From positions 620,001-684,000 of the forward strand of contig CAWATZ010000004.1 of the NCBI GenBank assembly GCA_963784995.1: DNA of 64,000 bases, in the 5' to 3' direction. This stretch comes from CAWATZ01 sp963784995. GTDB lineage: Bacteria; Planctomycetota; Planctomycetia; Gemmatales; Gemmataceae. This document shows positions 34,098 through 44,074 of the stretch, piece after piece; positions within the stretch are counted from its first letter, which is position 1, and each line of letters begins with the position of its first letter. The notes below the pieces were generated by a model. The model was not told where the DNA came from. It ran no database searches and worked only from the letters and a program-made list of their open reading frames with translations. A program made the position numbers and the translations under genes.

Positions 34098-34263
34098 CCG
34101 AGCCGCGCACGCAGGAGACCGTCCGGCTTATCGACTGGTGTACAGGAAAACGGGCACTTTCGGCGCCGAGCGGCACCGCTTCGGACACTTTTCGGCGCGA
34201 AACCCGCCCCTTTTCCTGTACACCAGTCGATAAGCCGGACGGTCTCCTGCGTGCGCGGCTCGG
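34098..34263. repeat. Long 53-bp inverted repeat between divergent genes
   Basis: 53 bases at 34098-34150 (CCGAGCCGCGCACGCAGGAG first) are mirrored exactly at 34211-34263, with a 60-base centre that itself carries CTTTCGGCGCCGAG-like and TTTTCGGCGCGAAA-like inverted pieces. The outer 17 bases are those of the GCCGAGCCGCGC family, but the inner arm (CCGTCCGGCTTATCGACTGG onward) is unique in the window. It lies between the divergent aminotransferase and the GT2/SPINDLY gene, not at a gene end, and may hold both promoters. Confidence 0.85.
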
Positions 34264-34365
34264 CCAGCCGCCAGTCCCGCTTGCCGGCCGGAGAGGATCT
34301 GTTTATTGTTGAAGCAGTCTCGCCACACCCACCACCAAGGCCAGCAGGAGCCAGCCCGACTCGCC

Positions 34366-36833
34366 ATGCCAGACCACTTGCGCGTCGCCGTCATCACGCC
34401 CTATTACCGCGAGCCCCTGGAGATGCTGCGCCACTGCCACGACAGCGTCCGGACTCAGTTTCATCCATGCACTCACTTCCTGATTGCCGACGGCCAGCCC
34501 CGTCCGGAAGTCTCCAGCTGGTCGGCCCAGCACTTCGTCCTGCCTCGCGCCCACGGCGACGTGGGCAACACGCCGCGCTGTCTCGGCTCGCTGTCCGCGA
34601 TGAACCAGGGCTACGATGCCGTCGCCTTCCTCGACGCCGACAACTGGTATTATCCCAACCACGTCGAGGCGATGGTTCAGCTGCACCAGCAAACCGGGGC
34701 CGCCGTCTGCACGGCGACCCGGTCCATGCACCGCCTCGACGGTTCGCTGCTGTACGTGGACAGGCAGGAGTCCGATGGCAAGGAGCACGTCGATACCAAC
34801 TGTTTCTTCCTGACCCGGCAGGCGTTCCGCGTCCTGCCGGTCTGGGCGCTGATGCCGCCGCAGCTGGCGCTGATCGGGGACACCATTTTCTGGCAAGCGC
34901 TCCGGGCCCGGAGGCTCCTCGTCGCCCACCATTCCCGGCCGACGGTGGCCTATCGCACCACTTTCCAGGTTCATTACAGGAACGTTGGCGAAACCCCGCC
35001 GCCCGGAACGAAATCCAACGAGGACACCACCGGGCGATCGATCCGCTGGTGGAACTCCCTGTCGGAACAAGAGCGGGCCGAGTGGTCCGACTACCTGGCC
35101 CCCTCGTCGGCCGGGAGTACACAGCGGCTGACGGAGCAACCCTCCCCTGTCTCCTCGGCCGCCGAGGAGAACAATCGCGGCGTCGCCTTGCTGGCCCAGC
35201 GGCAGTACGTGGAGGCCGAGGCCGCCTTTCGGCGGGCCTTGCTTCTGGACCCGCAGCTGCCCGAGCTATCGTTCAACCTCGCCAAGGCACTCGAAGGCCA
35301 GCAGCGATCCCACGAAGCCGAGGACCTCTTCCGGCGCCACTGCGGTTGCGTCCCGGCTGGGCGGAAGCGCACCACCATCTCGGCTTCCTGCTTTTTTCGC
35401 AGCGCCGGCTGAGCGAGGCCGAGGCCGCGTACCGCCGTGCCGTGGAGCTGGCCCCCGATCACGTCGAGGCCCTCAACGGCCTTGGCGCCAACGTCCTGAA
35501 CAACGAGGGCCGCATCGACGAAGCGCGGGCGGCCTATCAGCAAGCGCTGGCCTTGCGGCCCGATCACGTGAGCTGCCACAGCAACCTGCTGCTCAACGAG
35601 CACTATGCCCCCGAGGTGACCCGTGCCGGCCTGGCCCAGGCCCACGCCGAGTGGGAGCAGTGGCATGCCCTGCCGCTGCGCTCCACCTGGCGGCCGTTCT
35701 CCCTGACGCGCGATCCGGACCGGCCCCTGCGGGTCGGGTTCGTCTCCGGCGATTTCTTCTACCACCCCGTCGGCGTCTTCCTCGCTCCCATCCTGGAGCG
35801 CCTGAATCGGCGGAGCTGGTTCACCGCCTGTTACGCCAGCCAGCAGAAAAACGACGAGCTGACCGCCCGGCTGACCCGATCGGCCAGCCTCTGGCGCTGG
35901 GTCCACGACCTGAACGACGATCTGCTAGCGGAGCAGGTCCGGGCCGACGCCATTGACCTGCTGATCGACCTGTCCGGGCACACGGGCCGCAATCGCCTGC
36001 TGACCTTCGCCCGCCGGCCGGCCCCGGTGCAGCTGACCTGGATGGGTTACGTCGGCACCACGGGATTGTCGGCCATCGATTACCTGATCGCCGACCGCTT
36101 CCACGTCCCGCCCCACGCCACGGAGGGCGTGGGCTACGAGGAGCACTACCGCGAACAAATCCTGCGCCTGCCGGACGGCTATCTCTGCTGGGAACCGCCC
36201 GCCTACGCTCCGCCCGTCGGTCCCTTGCCCGCGCTGGCCTCGGGGCAACCGACCTTCGGCTGTTTCAACAACACGGCCAAGATCAACCCGGCGGTGATTG
36301 CCGTCTGGGCGGACATCCTGCATCGGCTGCCCGGCTCCCGCCTGGTGCTGAAGTATCACTGGCTCGACGACAGCGGCCTGCGCCGCCGGCTGACGGACCT
36401 GTTCGCGGCCAGGGGGATCGCCGCGGACCGGCTGGAACTGCTGGGCAGCACCACGCACGTCGAGCAGCTGCGGCAGTACAACCGCATCGATCTGGCGCTG
36501 GATCCGTTTCCGTACTCGGGCGGCCTGACCACCTGCGAGGCTTGCTGGATGGGCGTGCCGGTGCTGACCTGGCCAGGCGAGACCTTCGCCAGCCGGCATT
36601 CGCTGAGCTATCTGTCGAACGTTGGTCTGACGGAAACCGTCGTCGCCAACCGGGAGGACTACGCCGCCCGGGCCGTTGCCCTGGTCAGCGACCTGCCGCG
36701 CCTGGCCGACCTGCGCGGCGGTCTGCGCCAGCGCATGGCCCGCTCGCCGGTGTGCGACGTCGATCGCTTCACCGAGCATCTCACGGCCGCCTGGCGTCAG
36801 GTCTGGCGTGCCTGGTGCAGCGCCTCGGCGTGA
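34366..36833 (+). pseudogene. GT2-TPR-SPINDLY (O-GlcNAc transferase-like) fusion, frameshifted
   Basis: ATG 34366 (MPDHLRVAVITPYYREPLEM). Residues 1-220 form a GT2-like glycosyltransferase (AVAFLDADNWYYPNHVEAMV has the DAD metal site). TPR units follow (EENNRGVALLAQRQYVEAEA). The frame breaks near 35335-35345 and resumes at ALRLRPGWAEAHHHLGFLLF, with more TPRs and a full GT41/SPINDLY C-terminal part (PLRVGFVSGDFFYHPVGVFL, DLLIDLSGHTGRNRLLTF, PVQLTWMGYVGTTGL, GGLTTCEACWMGVPVLTWPG). Joined, it would be about 822 residues. The SPINDLY part transfers GlcNAc or fucose to protein Ser/Thr. One or two bases are gained or lost in a GC-rich stretch, so either a real lesion or an error is possible. Confidence 0.85.
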
Positions 36834-36888
36834 ACACTTCCAACTCCAGGACGCCGAGTCAGAGCTGATAGATCCCCGCATGCTCGTT

Positions 36889-37854
36889 CTACTTCGTGGG
36901 CTTGACGTCCCACAGCCGAACCAATTTGTCAAAACTGCCCGACGCCAGCGCCTTGCCGTCGGGGCTGAAGGCAACGTCCTTGATCGCGACCGTCGAGAAC
37001 TTCGGCGGCAGCGGCACCGCGAGCGTGGCCGTCACCTTGCTCGTCGCCACGTCCCACAGGTGGATGCACGCGCCGTCTCCCGACGCGGCCAGCGTCTTGC
37101 CGTCCGGGCTGAACGCCAGACCGATCACGCTGGCCCTGTGGCCCGTGAGGGTCGCCGTCTCCTTGCCGGCCGACACGTCCCAGACCTTGATAACCTTGTC
37201 GAGGCCGCCCGAGGCCACTGTCTTGCCGTCGGGGCTGAAGGCCACCGTCTGCACCTCGCGGCTGTGCCCCTGGAAGCTGGCCAGCAGCTGGGCCTTGGCC
37301 ACGTCCCACACCTTGACCGTCCTGTCCAGGCCGGCGGTGGCCAGCTTGCTCCCGTCCGGACTGAACGCCAGACGCGTCACCGAGAACCGGTGTCCCTTGA
37401 GCGCGGCCCGCTCCTTCCGGCTGGCAACGTCCCACAGCCGCACCACGTTGCTGTCGCCGGAAGCGGCCAGGGTCTTGCCGTCGGGGCTGAAGGCCACGTC
37501 GTACACCTCCGCCGGGTGCTTGAGCCGGGCCAGTTCTTTGCCGGTGGCGACGTCCCACAGGATGACGACCCTGTCGCGCCCCGCCGAGGCCAGGACGGCA
37601 TTGTCCAGATGGAAGGCCACGGCATAAACGTAGTCGGTATGCCCCTTGAGCGTCGCGGTTTCCTTGCCGGTCGCCGGGTCCCACAGCTTGATCGTGCGAT
37701 CCCAGCTGCAGGACGCGAGCCGCTTGCCGTCAGGGCTGAAGGCCACGCGCACGACCGCGCCGGTGTGCCCCCGCAGCACGGCGCGGGAGGTTTCCTTGTC
37801 GTCGGCGCCGAATCCCAGCAGCACGGTCGCCAGCATCAGGACGGAGTGGTTCAC
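36889..37854 (-). CDS. WD40 repeat beta-propeller protein
   Basis: 321 residues from GTG 37854, with GGAGG 8 bases upstream. A short signal-like N-terminus (VLMLATVLLGFGA) is followed by seven WD40 repeats of very regular form, each with FSPDGKxLASxxxD and VKVWDVAxGK. It is expected to form a seven-bladed propeller exported or membrane-anchored as a binding scaffold. Near-identical repeats imply recent internal duplication. It lies 54 bases after an LRR gene on the same strand, and the two probably form an operon. Confidence 0.92.
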   Translation of the reverse strand: MNHSVLMLATVLLGFGADDKETSRAVLRGHTGAVVRVAFSPDGKRLASCSWDRTIKLWDPATGKETATLKGHTDYVYAVAFHLDNAVLASAGRDRVVILWDVATGKELARLKHPAEVYDVAFSPDGKTLAASGDSNVVRLWDVASRKERAALKGHRFSVTRLAFSPDGSKLATAGLDRTVKVWDVAKAQLLASFQGHSREVQTVAFSPDGKTVASGGLDKVIKVWDVSAGKETATLTGHRASVIGLAFSPDGKTLAASGDGACIHLWDVATSKVTATLAVPLPPKFSTVAIKDVAFSPDGKALASGSFDKLVRLWDVKPTK

Positions 37855-37908
37855 GTTGTCACCTCCGATCAGGAACGGGACACAGACCAGCCGCGCCAGG
37901 GAACACCG

Positions 37909-39087
37909 TCATCTCTTGCCGAACGAATGCTGGATTTTGCAGCCGGGCAGTTCTTTTTGCAGCGCGGCGACGCCCGCTCTGGTCGCCTTCGTACCGGGGA
38001 TGCTCAACCATTGCAGCTTCTTGAGCCCGGCCAGATGTTTCAACCCCTCGTCGGTGATCGCCGTGCTGGCGAGGTCCAGCCATTGCAGGTCCTTCATCCT
38101 GGCCAGCCCCGTCAGTCCCGCGTCGGTGACCTTGGTGTTGGAAAGAACCAGCAGTTGTAACCGCTCCAGCCCTGCCAGCTCCTTCAGGCCCGCGTCTGTC
38201 ACCCGGGTGCTGTCCAGCTCCAGGCTTTGCAGCTTCTTCAGTCCGGCCAGATCCTTCATACCCGAGTCGCCCACCTGGGTGACTTTCAGGTCCAGGCTCT
38301 GGAGGTCCTTCAGCCCGGCCAGATGCTTCAGCCCGGCGTCGGTCACCTGCGTGCCGCTCAGCATCAGCATTTGCAAGCCTTTCAACTCGGCCAGGTGCTT
38401 CAGCCCCGCATCGGAGACGTGGCCAAGGTCCAGCGTTCGCAGGTTCTTCAGCCCGGCCAGCTCTTTCGAACGTCTCGCATCCGTGATGCCGCTGTTGAGT
38501 GAGGCCAGCCATTGCAAGCCTTCCAGCCGGGCCAGTTCCCTCAGCCCCTCGTCCGTGACTGCGCTGCCCAGGTACAGGTTTCGCAGGTGCTTCAGACCCG
38601 CGAGGTCCTTGAGCCCCGTGCCCGTCACCTTGGTGCCGACAACCTCCAGCGTCTGCAAGTTCTCCAGCGAGGCCAATTCCTTCAACCCCGCGTCCGTCAC
38701 GTTGAGACCGCGAAGTCTCAGCAATTGCAAGCTCTTGAACTTCGCCGTTTCCTTGAGGATCGCGTCCGTCACCTGGGTCCCGTCAAGGAAAAGGCCAAAC
38801 GGCGTGCCGGGGTCCGGCAGATTCGCCAGGACTCCCGGACCGAACTTCTGCCGGGTGACCGGATTCTCATCGTAAAACCCGAAGAAGACGTCCGGCATCT
38901 TGATGGCCCTGTCGGGCGCGAAGGGCATGGCCCCCGCGTCGTTCCAGGCCTTGAGAACCTCGGGCGGCAGCGCCTTGTAGGGGTTGCCCACCTTTTCCGG
39001 CTCCGGCTCCGCGCTCCGGACAAGCCCGCCGCTCGCCAGCACGGCCATCACCGCCAGGCCCATCCAGCCGAACCGTTGTTTTCGCAT
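37909..39087 (-). CDS. Secreted leucine-rich repeat protein
   Basis: 392 residues; ATG 39087 has GGAGG 5 bases upstream. Signal peptide (FGWMGLAVMAVLASGGLVRS). From about 105 there are roughly 11 LRRs of the ribonuclease-inhibitor/internalin-like type with the planctomycete consensus KVTDAGLKxLAGLKxLQxLxLxxT. It has no catalytic domain and is probably a binding protein at the cell envelope. The repeat TDARRSKEL in the middle breaks the consensus slightly (one irregular LRR). Confidence 0.9.
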   Translation of the reverse strand: MRKQRFGWMGLAVMAVLASGGLVRSAEPEPEKVGNPYKALPPEVLKAWNDAGAMPFAPDRAIKMPDVFFGFYDENPVTRQKFGPGVLANLPDPGTPFGLFLDGTQVTDAILKETAKFKSLQLLRLRGLNVTDAGLKELASLENLQTLEVVGTKVTGTGLKDLAGLKHLRNLYLGSAVTDEGLRELARLEGLQWLASLNSGITDARRSKELAGLKNLRTLDLGHVSDAGLKHLAELKGLQMLMLSGTQVTDAGLKHLAGLKDLQSLDLKVTQVGDSGMKDLAGLKKLQSLELDSTRVTDAGLKELAGLERLQLLVLSNTKVTDAGLTGLARMKDLQWLDLASTAITDEGLKHLAGLKKLQWLSIPGTKATRAGVAALQKELPGCKIQHSFGKR

Positions 39088-39168
39088 GATCGCCTCCAAC
39101 AAGCCAGGAACACGAGGTCGTTCCCTTTGCCGCCCCTCTGCGTCGTTCCTTCTGCTGATTCACCGAAG

Positions 39169-40575
39169 TCAACGCTCTTTTGGAGACGGTTTTTTACTCT
39201 CGTTGAACCGAAAGGCAACCCAGGCTGTGTACCATTCCCGTTCGACTTTGCTGTTGGCGTACTCCTGACAGGTCCAGAGCAGATTGGGATTGGACGGATC
39301 GACGCACGTCGAGGAATAGTTGCCCCAGCCGATGGCATTGGTGTTTCCCGAGGGAGGGGACCTGAAGTAGGTTGTTCCCGCGAGCGCCAGGACGGGCGCT
39401 CGCATGGTTCCTGGCGGATCGCTGGCCGCGCGCATCATCACATAGATGGAAGGAAATTCCTTTTCGGACGTCCGGGTGCAGCCCAGGCCGACGTTGCCCT
39501 TGCCGTCCACGGCCAGCGATGGCATGAGATAATCGCAATCCGGGTCGTCCACAAACCCCTCCTGGCGCAAGGCGCCGTCGCTCACCCGGACCTCATACCA
39601 CAGAATCCCCGCCCGCGAATCGAGCTTGCGCTTCGCCCCGTTGCAGCCAAACACGCTGCCTCCACGTACGAAGGCGCAGATCGTTCGTCGGCCCTCGTCG
39701 GCCCGGAGCCGGCTGCCCGGCGCCGGCTGCGCCGCTTGAAACTGCCGGGAATTGCCGTTCGGGGTCTGATAGGTCTTGCTCAAGGGGATGGTCTGGAGGT
39801 CGGAGATGCTCGCCCTCGTTCCCGACCAGGTGATCTTGTACAGGAACAGTTTGCTGGCCACGTTGCCAAATTCCTTGTTCAGCAAGACGGCCGGGGCATC
39901 GGGGGCCTTTTTGGGGTCCAGGTCCGTTGCCGGAAACGACTCGAGTCGCAAATCCGGGAACGTCTGCAAATGCGCGACGCTCGGCCCGTCGGCGGCAATC
40001 ACGTCCGCCATGGGAAGCGCATAGCACGTATGAGCTTTCTGAAGGTTGGCGTTGCCGTTGTAGACGCACAGGTAAAGCCCATTCTTGTCGAAGCCCATTT
40101 TGACGCCAAGGTTGTTGGGCGGTATCGGGAGCTTGGCTCCCTTCCACGGATCGGTGGGATCGGAGGTCGTGGAAACGGCCAGGTAGCCATTCCCCGGGTT
40201 GAGTCCCTGGACGAACGCGATCCAGCGCTGCGTGATCGGGTCATACAGAAGCCGGGGGTCATTGGCCTGAAGATCGAGTGTCTTTGCCGGTAGCACTTTG
40301 AGCCAGAAGTCGTGCTGCGTGTCGTTCTGGAGGACTTTCCCGGTCGCCTTGTCCTGCACGACAAACGCACGATCGTCCAGGACGACGGTATGTTTGGGTC
40401 CAACGGCGCCCGCCGCATCCGGGTAGGGCTTCCGATAACCCGGCCCCTTGTCCGCCGGGAAGTGGGTCACAATGGTCACGTCCGCCGCCAGCGCGGAAAG
40501 CGACGGCGCCAGTGCTGTGGTCAGGACGCCCAGGGCCGCCACGATCGCGAAACGCACGCTGTCAACAGGTGTCAT
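39169..40575 (-). CDS. Secreted hypothetical protein, propeller-like
   Basis: 468 residues; ATG 40575 with GGAGGG 6 bases upstream. Signal peptide (FAIVAALGVLTTALAPSLSA, cleavage after ALA). The rest has blade-like phrases: GPKHTVVLDDRAFVVQDKAT, DPRLLYDPITQRWIAFVQGL, GVKMGFDKNGLYLCVYNG, MPSLAVDGKGNVGLGCTRT, GWGNYSSTCVDPSNPNLLWT. This resembles exported sialidase-like propeller proteins of bacteria, but no catalytic Asp-box is clear. Its upstream region (40576-40892) is long and without a gene. Confidence 0.82.
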   Translation of the reverse strand: MTPVDSVRFAIVAALGVLTTALAPSLSALAADVTIVTHFPADKGPGYRKPYPDAAGAVGPKHTVVLDDRAFVVQDKATGKVLQNDTQHDFWLKVLPAKTLDLQANDPRLLYDPITQRWIAFVQGLNPGNGYLAVSTTSDPTDPWKGAKLPIPPNNLGVKMGFDKNGLYLCVYNGNANLQKAHTCYALPMADVIAADGPSVAHLQTFPDLRLESFPATDLDPKKAPDAPAVLLNKEFGNVASKLFLYKITWSGTRASISDLQTIPLSKTYQTPNGNSRQFQAAQPAPGSRLRADEGRRTICAFVRGGSVFGCNGAKRKLDSRAGILWYEVRVSDGALRQEGFVDDPDCDYLMPSLAVDGKGNVGLGCTRTSEKEFPSIYVMMRAASDPPGTMRAPVLALAGTTYFRSPPSGNTNAIGWGNYSSTCVDPSNPNLLWTCQEYANSKVEREWYTAWVAFRFNESKKPSPKER

Positions 40576-40892
40576 GCTGATCCCTCCAAACTCAGCTCGC
40601 TCCTCAGACATTCTCCCAGCGGCCCCGATCAGGTGCCGCGCACGATTCAGCCCGTTTCTGGCACTACGGTTTGTCTTGGTCTTCGAGACTGCTGGCAGAA
40701 CAGCAGGTGGTGTCACCTCCTCTCGAAGAGCAACCCAGTTCAGCGGCCGGGCGGGCGAATTGGGCTCCCTGCCCCGAAACACCCTCATGCTCGCCCGGTC
40801 CGCTGCAACGGTTTGTTCGACCCGGCCACTTTTGCCTTGCGCGTCTCAACCCCTTTATCGCTCCGCCATCGCAACGGCTTGCTTCCACATCC
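40576..40892. other. Intergenic region, no gene seen
   Basis: About 317 bases. Open frames exist on both strands but look random (Arg/Pro/Ser-rich) and lack ribosome sites. The stretch 40740-40860 (CGGCCGGGCGGGCGAATTGG onward) has the look of decayed mobile or repeat DNA, without terminal repeats that I can identify. The promoter for the secreted protein at 40575 should be here. Confidence 0.4.
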
Positions 40893-41531
40893 TTACTCTT
40901 CTGACGTTAGCTCCCTTACCAGTTGTTTGAACGCAGGAACGTCACTCCGTCTGTCGGGGATGCGAACCGGCACCGAAAGCCAAGGCTCCAGGTAGTGATC
41001 GACGCCGTCGAGGAAATAGACACTGCGAAATGACTGCTCTTCCTTCCATCGCTGCACGCGCCACGGCGCAGATCCTGCACTATCAACGTCTAACAAGCCG
41101 TGTACCAGCGTTGTCGGCCGAACGATGTCCGGACGAGCCGGATACTCTTTAAGTTCTTCGACGTAACGGCGGGGCATGCGCCACCTGGCGGGATCGCGGC
41201 CCTCATAGTTGCGCGCGTAATTGTCAATCGCGGGAGCCAACAAGAGCACATTTCCAATAATGTCTGGTCGCTGGGCTGCCAGAATGGCCCCCAGCAACCC
41301 GCCGAATGAGTATCCCACGAGGTGGACCTTGCCTGTTGTCGAGTCCTTGGTGATAACGCTCGTCAATTCCTTGAGGGAGTCGCCGATTCCCGTAGCCTCG
41401 ATGCGCCCTCCGGGGTGGTAACATGGCGCGTGAAGCCAGATTCCTGGCACGACCATCAGAAGAGCCTTTGCGACGGGACAGCCTCCGGGGTTCGTCCTAC
41501 CGAATCCATGCAGATAGAGGATGTCGTGCAT
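40893..41531 (-). CDS. Alpha/beta hydrolase (YqiA/UPF0227-like)
   Basis: 212 residues from ATG 41531 (MHDILYLHGFG); GTG at 41561 is an alternative, and neither has a strong ribosome site. Alpha/beta hydrolase with oxyanion segment LYLHGFGRTNPGG, nucleophile elbow VGYSFGGLLGA (Ser near 95), and a C-terminal His in FLDGVDHYLEPW; the acidic residue is probably in HGLLDVD. Size and lack of signal suit a cytosolic esterase or thioesterase; substrate unknown. It converges on the secreted-protein promoter region. Confidence 0.82.
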   Translation of the reverse strand: MHDILYLHGFGRTNPGGCPVAKALLMVVPGIWLHAPCYHPGGRIEATGIGDSLKELTSVITKDSTTGKVHLVGYSFGGLLGAILAAQRPDIIGNVLLLAPAIDNYARNYEGRDPARWRMPRRYVEELKEYPARPDIVRPTTLVHGLLDVDSAGSAPWRVQRWKEEQSFRSVYFLDGVDHYLEPWLSVPVRIPDRRSDVPAFKQLVRELTSEE

Positions 41532-41577
41532 TGCGTCATTGACCTCAGAGCGCTCGAACACCTGCTTCGACCGGCAC

Positions 41578-41599
41578 CCCGGGGGCTAACGCCCCCGGG
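41578..41599. terminator. GC-rich hairpin CCCGGGGGC-TAAC-GCCCCCGGG
   Basis: A 9-bp perfect stem with a TAAC tetraloop, 22 bases after the methyltransferase stop (41622, minus strand) and upstream of the hydrolase. There is no U-run. It is compact compared with the long palindromes elsewhere and probably acts as a 3' end hairpin. Confidence 0.6.
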
Positions 41600-41621
41600 C
41601 TCGCCGCGCCGTTTCGTGGGT

Positions 41622-42539
41622 CTAACTGATGGCACTCTGGAAGCCCCCGGACAGCGCCTGCTCCCCCGCGGGGAAACAGACCGGGGCTGGCCGGGTGCGC
41701 TGGCCCACGATGGTGTACAGCAGTCGGATGGAGCCCTCGAACTTCTGGGAGTGATAGACCACCCGGGTGTTCTCGAAGCCCAGCACTCCCAGGAACTTCC
41801 GCACCAGCTGGGGCGGCAGCGTCCACCAGGTGCCGGGGTTCTTGCGCTGGCGAGCGTCGGGGAGGAAGCGCATTTCCGGAGCGAGCAGCGGCGTGAACCA
41901 GCGCTGCCAGAAGCGCCGCCGGGGGATCAGGTCGGTCACGATCACCGTCTCCCGGACCAGGCGCGTGCCCATTTGCAACGCCAGGAAGGGATCGCGCAAG
42001 TGCAGGAGAATGCTGCCAAAGATGGCCACGTCCACCGGACCGATGCTCTCCGGAATGGTGTAGACGCTGCCGTACACCACCCGGTTGCTGGACTCGAAGG
42101 CCCGATGGCAGAACCAGTAGGCGTTGTTGATCTTCCGCAGTGCGGCGCGGTTGATGGCGTCATTCTCGATCAGGTCGGTGCCGGCGTAGGGGACGTGGTC
42201 CCAGCTGAACGACTCATTCAGGTCGTAGGACACCACCTCGGCCCCCTGCCGTTCGACGTGGAAGCTGAGGAAACCGCTGGCCGCCCCCACGTCCAGGACG
42301 CGCTTGCCGGCAAAGGCAACGTGCCCCAGGTAGCGGTCAATGCCCGGACGCAGGTCCCACGAGCCCTGGACCGTGCCGACTCCAGGGACGTCCATCACGT
42401 GGTAGAACGCGCAGTCGCGCAGGTCGTGTACCAGCCGGGGTTTCGCATAAGGTCCCTCGGCTGCCGAGCCGGCCTGCTGGGTTGCCGGGCTCCGGTCGGC
42501 TGTTTGTCCCAGGGCGTTCAAGTGCATGCTCACGCTCAT
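41622..42539 (-). CDS. SAM-dependent methyltransferase
   Basis: 305 residues. Class I methyltransferase with motif I RVLDVGAASGFLSF near 90, motif II VVSYDLNE and a motif IV-like VDVAIFGSILLHLRDP. The general look (YHVMDVPGVGTVQGSWDLRP before motif I) is that of CmoB-like or glycan-linked methyltransferases. Its ATG overlaps the stop of the glycosyltransferase gene upstream by four bases (ATGA), so it probably modifies the product of that pathway. Acceptor unknown. Confidence 0.88.
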   Translation of the reverse strand: MSVSMHLNALGQTADRSPATQQAGSAAEGPYAKPRLVHDLRDCAFYHVMDVPGVGTVQGSWDLRPGIDRYLGHVAFAGKRVLDVGAASGFLSFHVERQGAEVVSYDLNESFSWDHVPYAGTDLIENDAINRAALRKINNAYWFCHRAFESSNRVVYGSVYTIPESIGPVDVAIFGSILLHLRDPFLALQMGTRLVRETVIVTDLIPRRRFWQRWFTPLLAPEMRFLPDARQRKNPGTWWTLPPQLVRKFLGVLGFENTRVVYHSQKFEGSIRLLYTIVGQRTRPAPVCFPAGEQALSGGFQSAIS

Positions 42540-43979
42540 TCCGCGTTCCTTCCTTCCGGACTTGGAGGGGCCCCATGGAGATAGACGGTCGTGGTGTATT
42601 CAAACGCATCGAGCCGGACGACGGCGAGGTCCAGCTCCCGGGTACAGTGCTTGCCCAGCCAGTCGAGCAAGCCGGCGGGCCGATTGGCCCGGCCGTGATT
42701 GACCACCAGCCACAATCGGCCGGGTTGCTGCAAATGCTGCTTCAGCTGCTCCAGGGAGCGGGACGTGTCGTACAGCTCCAGCCAGCCCGGCTCCGCGACC
42801 CCGTCCAGGTAGTAGCGCAGCAGATCGGGCGAAGTAGCCAGCACCCGGTCGCCCGGCTGCCAGTGGTTCCGCAGGTGGGCAGCGGCCGCGCGGTAGTTGC
42901 TGCACGAGCCGTCCAGGTAGTGGCTGGCCAGCGAAGGGAGGTTGAGCAGGCAAGCGACGCCGACCCAGACCAGACCCAGAAGCGGACTCTGCTCCGCGAG
43001 CCGGTGGTAGAGGTGCCAGACGCCCACGCCGGCCAGGACCAGCACTCCCAGGGTCAGGGGAAAGCTGTACGCGGGATGATGCCGCAGCAGCAGCGGCAAC
43101 AGCAGGCAGCCCACCAGCCACAAACCTCCCCAGATGAGCCAGTAGCGCTCTTGCTCCTGCCGGCCGACCAGGGCCACGACCGCGCCCAGACCCGCGAGCA
43201 GAGCGACGGGCCAGCCGAGCTTGTACACCGAGGCCAACAGACTCTTGAGGGGACTGTAGCTCCAGGTTTCCGAGCTGTTCCAGCCCGCGAGCATTGGGCG
43301 AGTGTAACAGAGATAGATGGCACAGGCCACGACCAGGGTAACACCGACCACCAGCGCCTGCCGGAGCAATTGCCGATCGTTCTGAATCCAGGCCAGCAGC
43401 AGCAGGGTGAGCAGCAAACCGGGCAACAGCAGCAGCAGGATCGTATGGACGAACAGGGCCGCAAGACCGACGACACAGGTGGCCGCCATCCACGCCAGCG
43501 AGCGTCGCTGGACGCCGACAGCTCCCAGCAGCATGACCAGGGCCGCGGCCAGGAAAGGTTGTCACGTAGAAACGGTTTTCCTGGCTGTAATAGACGTGCT
43601 GCGGCCAGAGCCCGAGCAGCAGGGCCGTGATCAGGGCCACGCCAAGACCCTGCCGGGCGAGGAGCAGACCGACCAGGGTGAGCAGGACGCTGACCGAGCC
43701 CAGGATGGCGAGCATCATTCGGCTGCCGCGCTCATCCCGGCCAAAGGCACGGTAACCGGCAGCATGCACCAGATGGCTCAGGGGAATGATGCGCGGGAGG
43801 CGGCCCACCTGAGTGTCGGCGGTTTCGGGAGTTGGATGCAAGAGGGCGTCGGTTTCGGCGAAGGTCCAGAGTTCGTCGCTGTGAAAGGGCCAGTCGCCCA
43901 GGCGATGGAACCGCAGCGCCGTCGCCAGGAGAATGACGGCGGCACAGAGCAGCCCCAGCGCGATGCGACCTGTCCACAT
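42536..43979 (-). pseudogene. GT39-type membrane glycosyltransferase, frameshifted
   Basis: ATG 43979 with GGAGG 8 bases upstream. The N-terminal frame has MWTGRIALGLLCAAVILLAT, then the acidic loop HSDELWTFAETD expected of PMT/ArnT-type transferases, and continues to VYYSQENRFYVTT. The frame is then lost at a T-run (CCTTTCC near 43556-43559) and resumes at FLAAALVMLLGAVGVQRRSL, followed by many membrane segments (LAALFVHTILLLLLPGLLLT, YLGWPVALLAGLGAVVAL-like) and a soluble C-terminal part. One T too many explains it, giving about 480 residues. Transfers sugar from a polyprenyl-linked donor at the membrane. The methyltransferase start overlaps its stop. Confidence 0.83.
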
Positions 43980-44047
43980 CCGTGTGTCCTCCGCAGGTAA
44001 CCCAGATCGTAGCGTTTGCGCGGAACCAGTCAAGACGGAAAGGATGA

Positions 44048-44074
44048 CCGAGCCGCGCTGTGTGCGCGGCTCGG
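44048..44074. repeat. Minimal hairpin of the GCCGAGCCGCGC family
   Basis: CCGAGCCGCGC, a 5-base TGTGT loop and GCGCGGCTCGG. Only the outermost arm bases of the family remain, as if the interior had been deleted. It lies between the divergent GT39-type gene and the TIGR03032 gene. Confidence 0.7.

Noticed and set aside
33861..36833. One 990-residue frame including an upstream Arg/Pro-rich N-terminus
   Set aside because: The part before about 35340 is antisense or out of frame to the aminotransferase and the GT2 domain; only the C-terminal TPR-SPINDLY part is real.
36889..39087. WD40 and LRR genes as ankyrin or sensor kinases
   Set aside because: Neither has a kinase, HTH or other effector domain; the repeats and signal-like N-termini account for the whole proteins.
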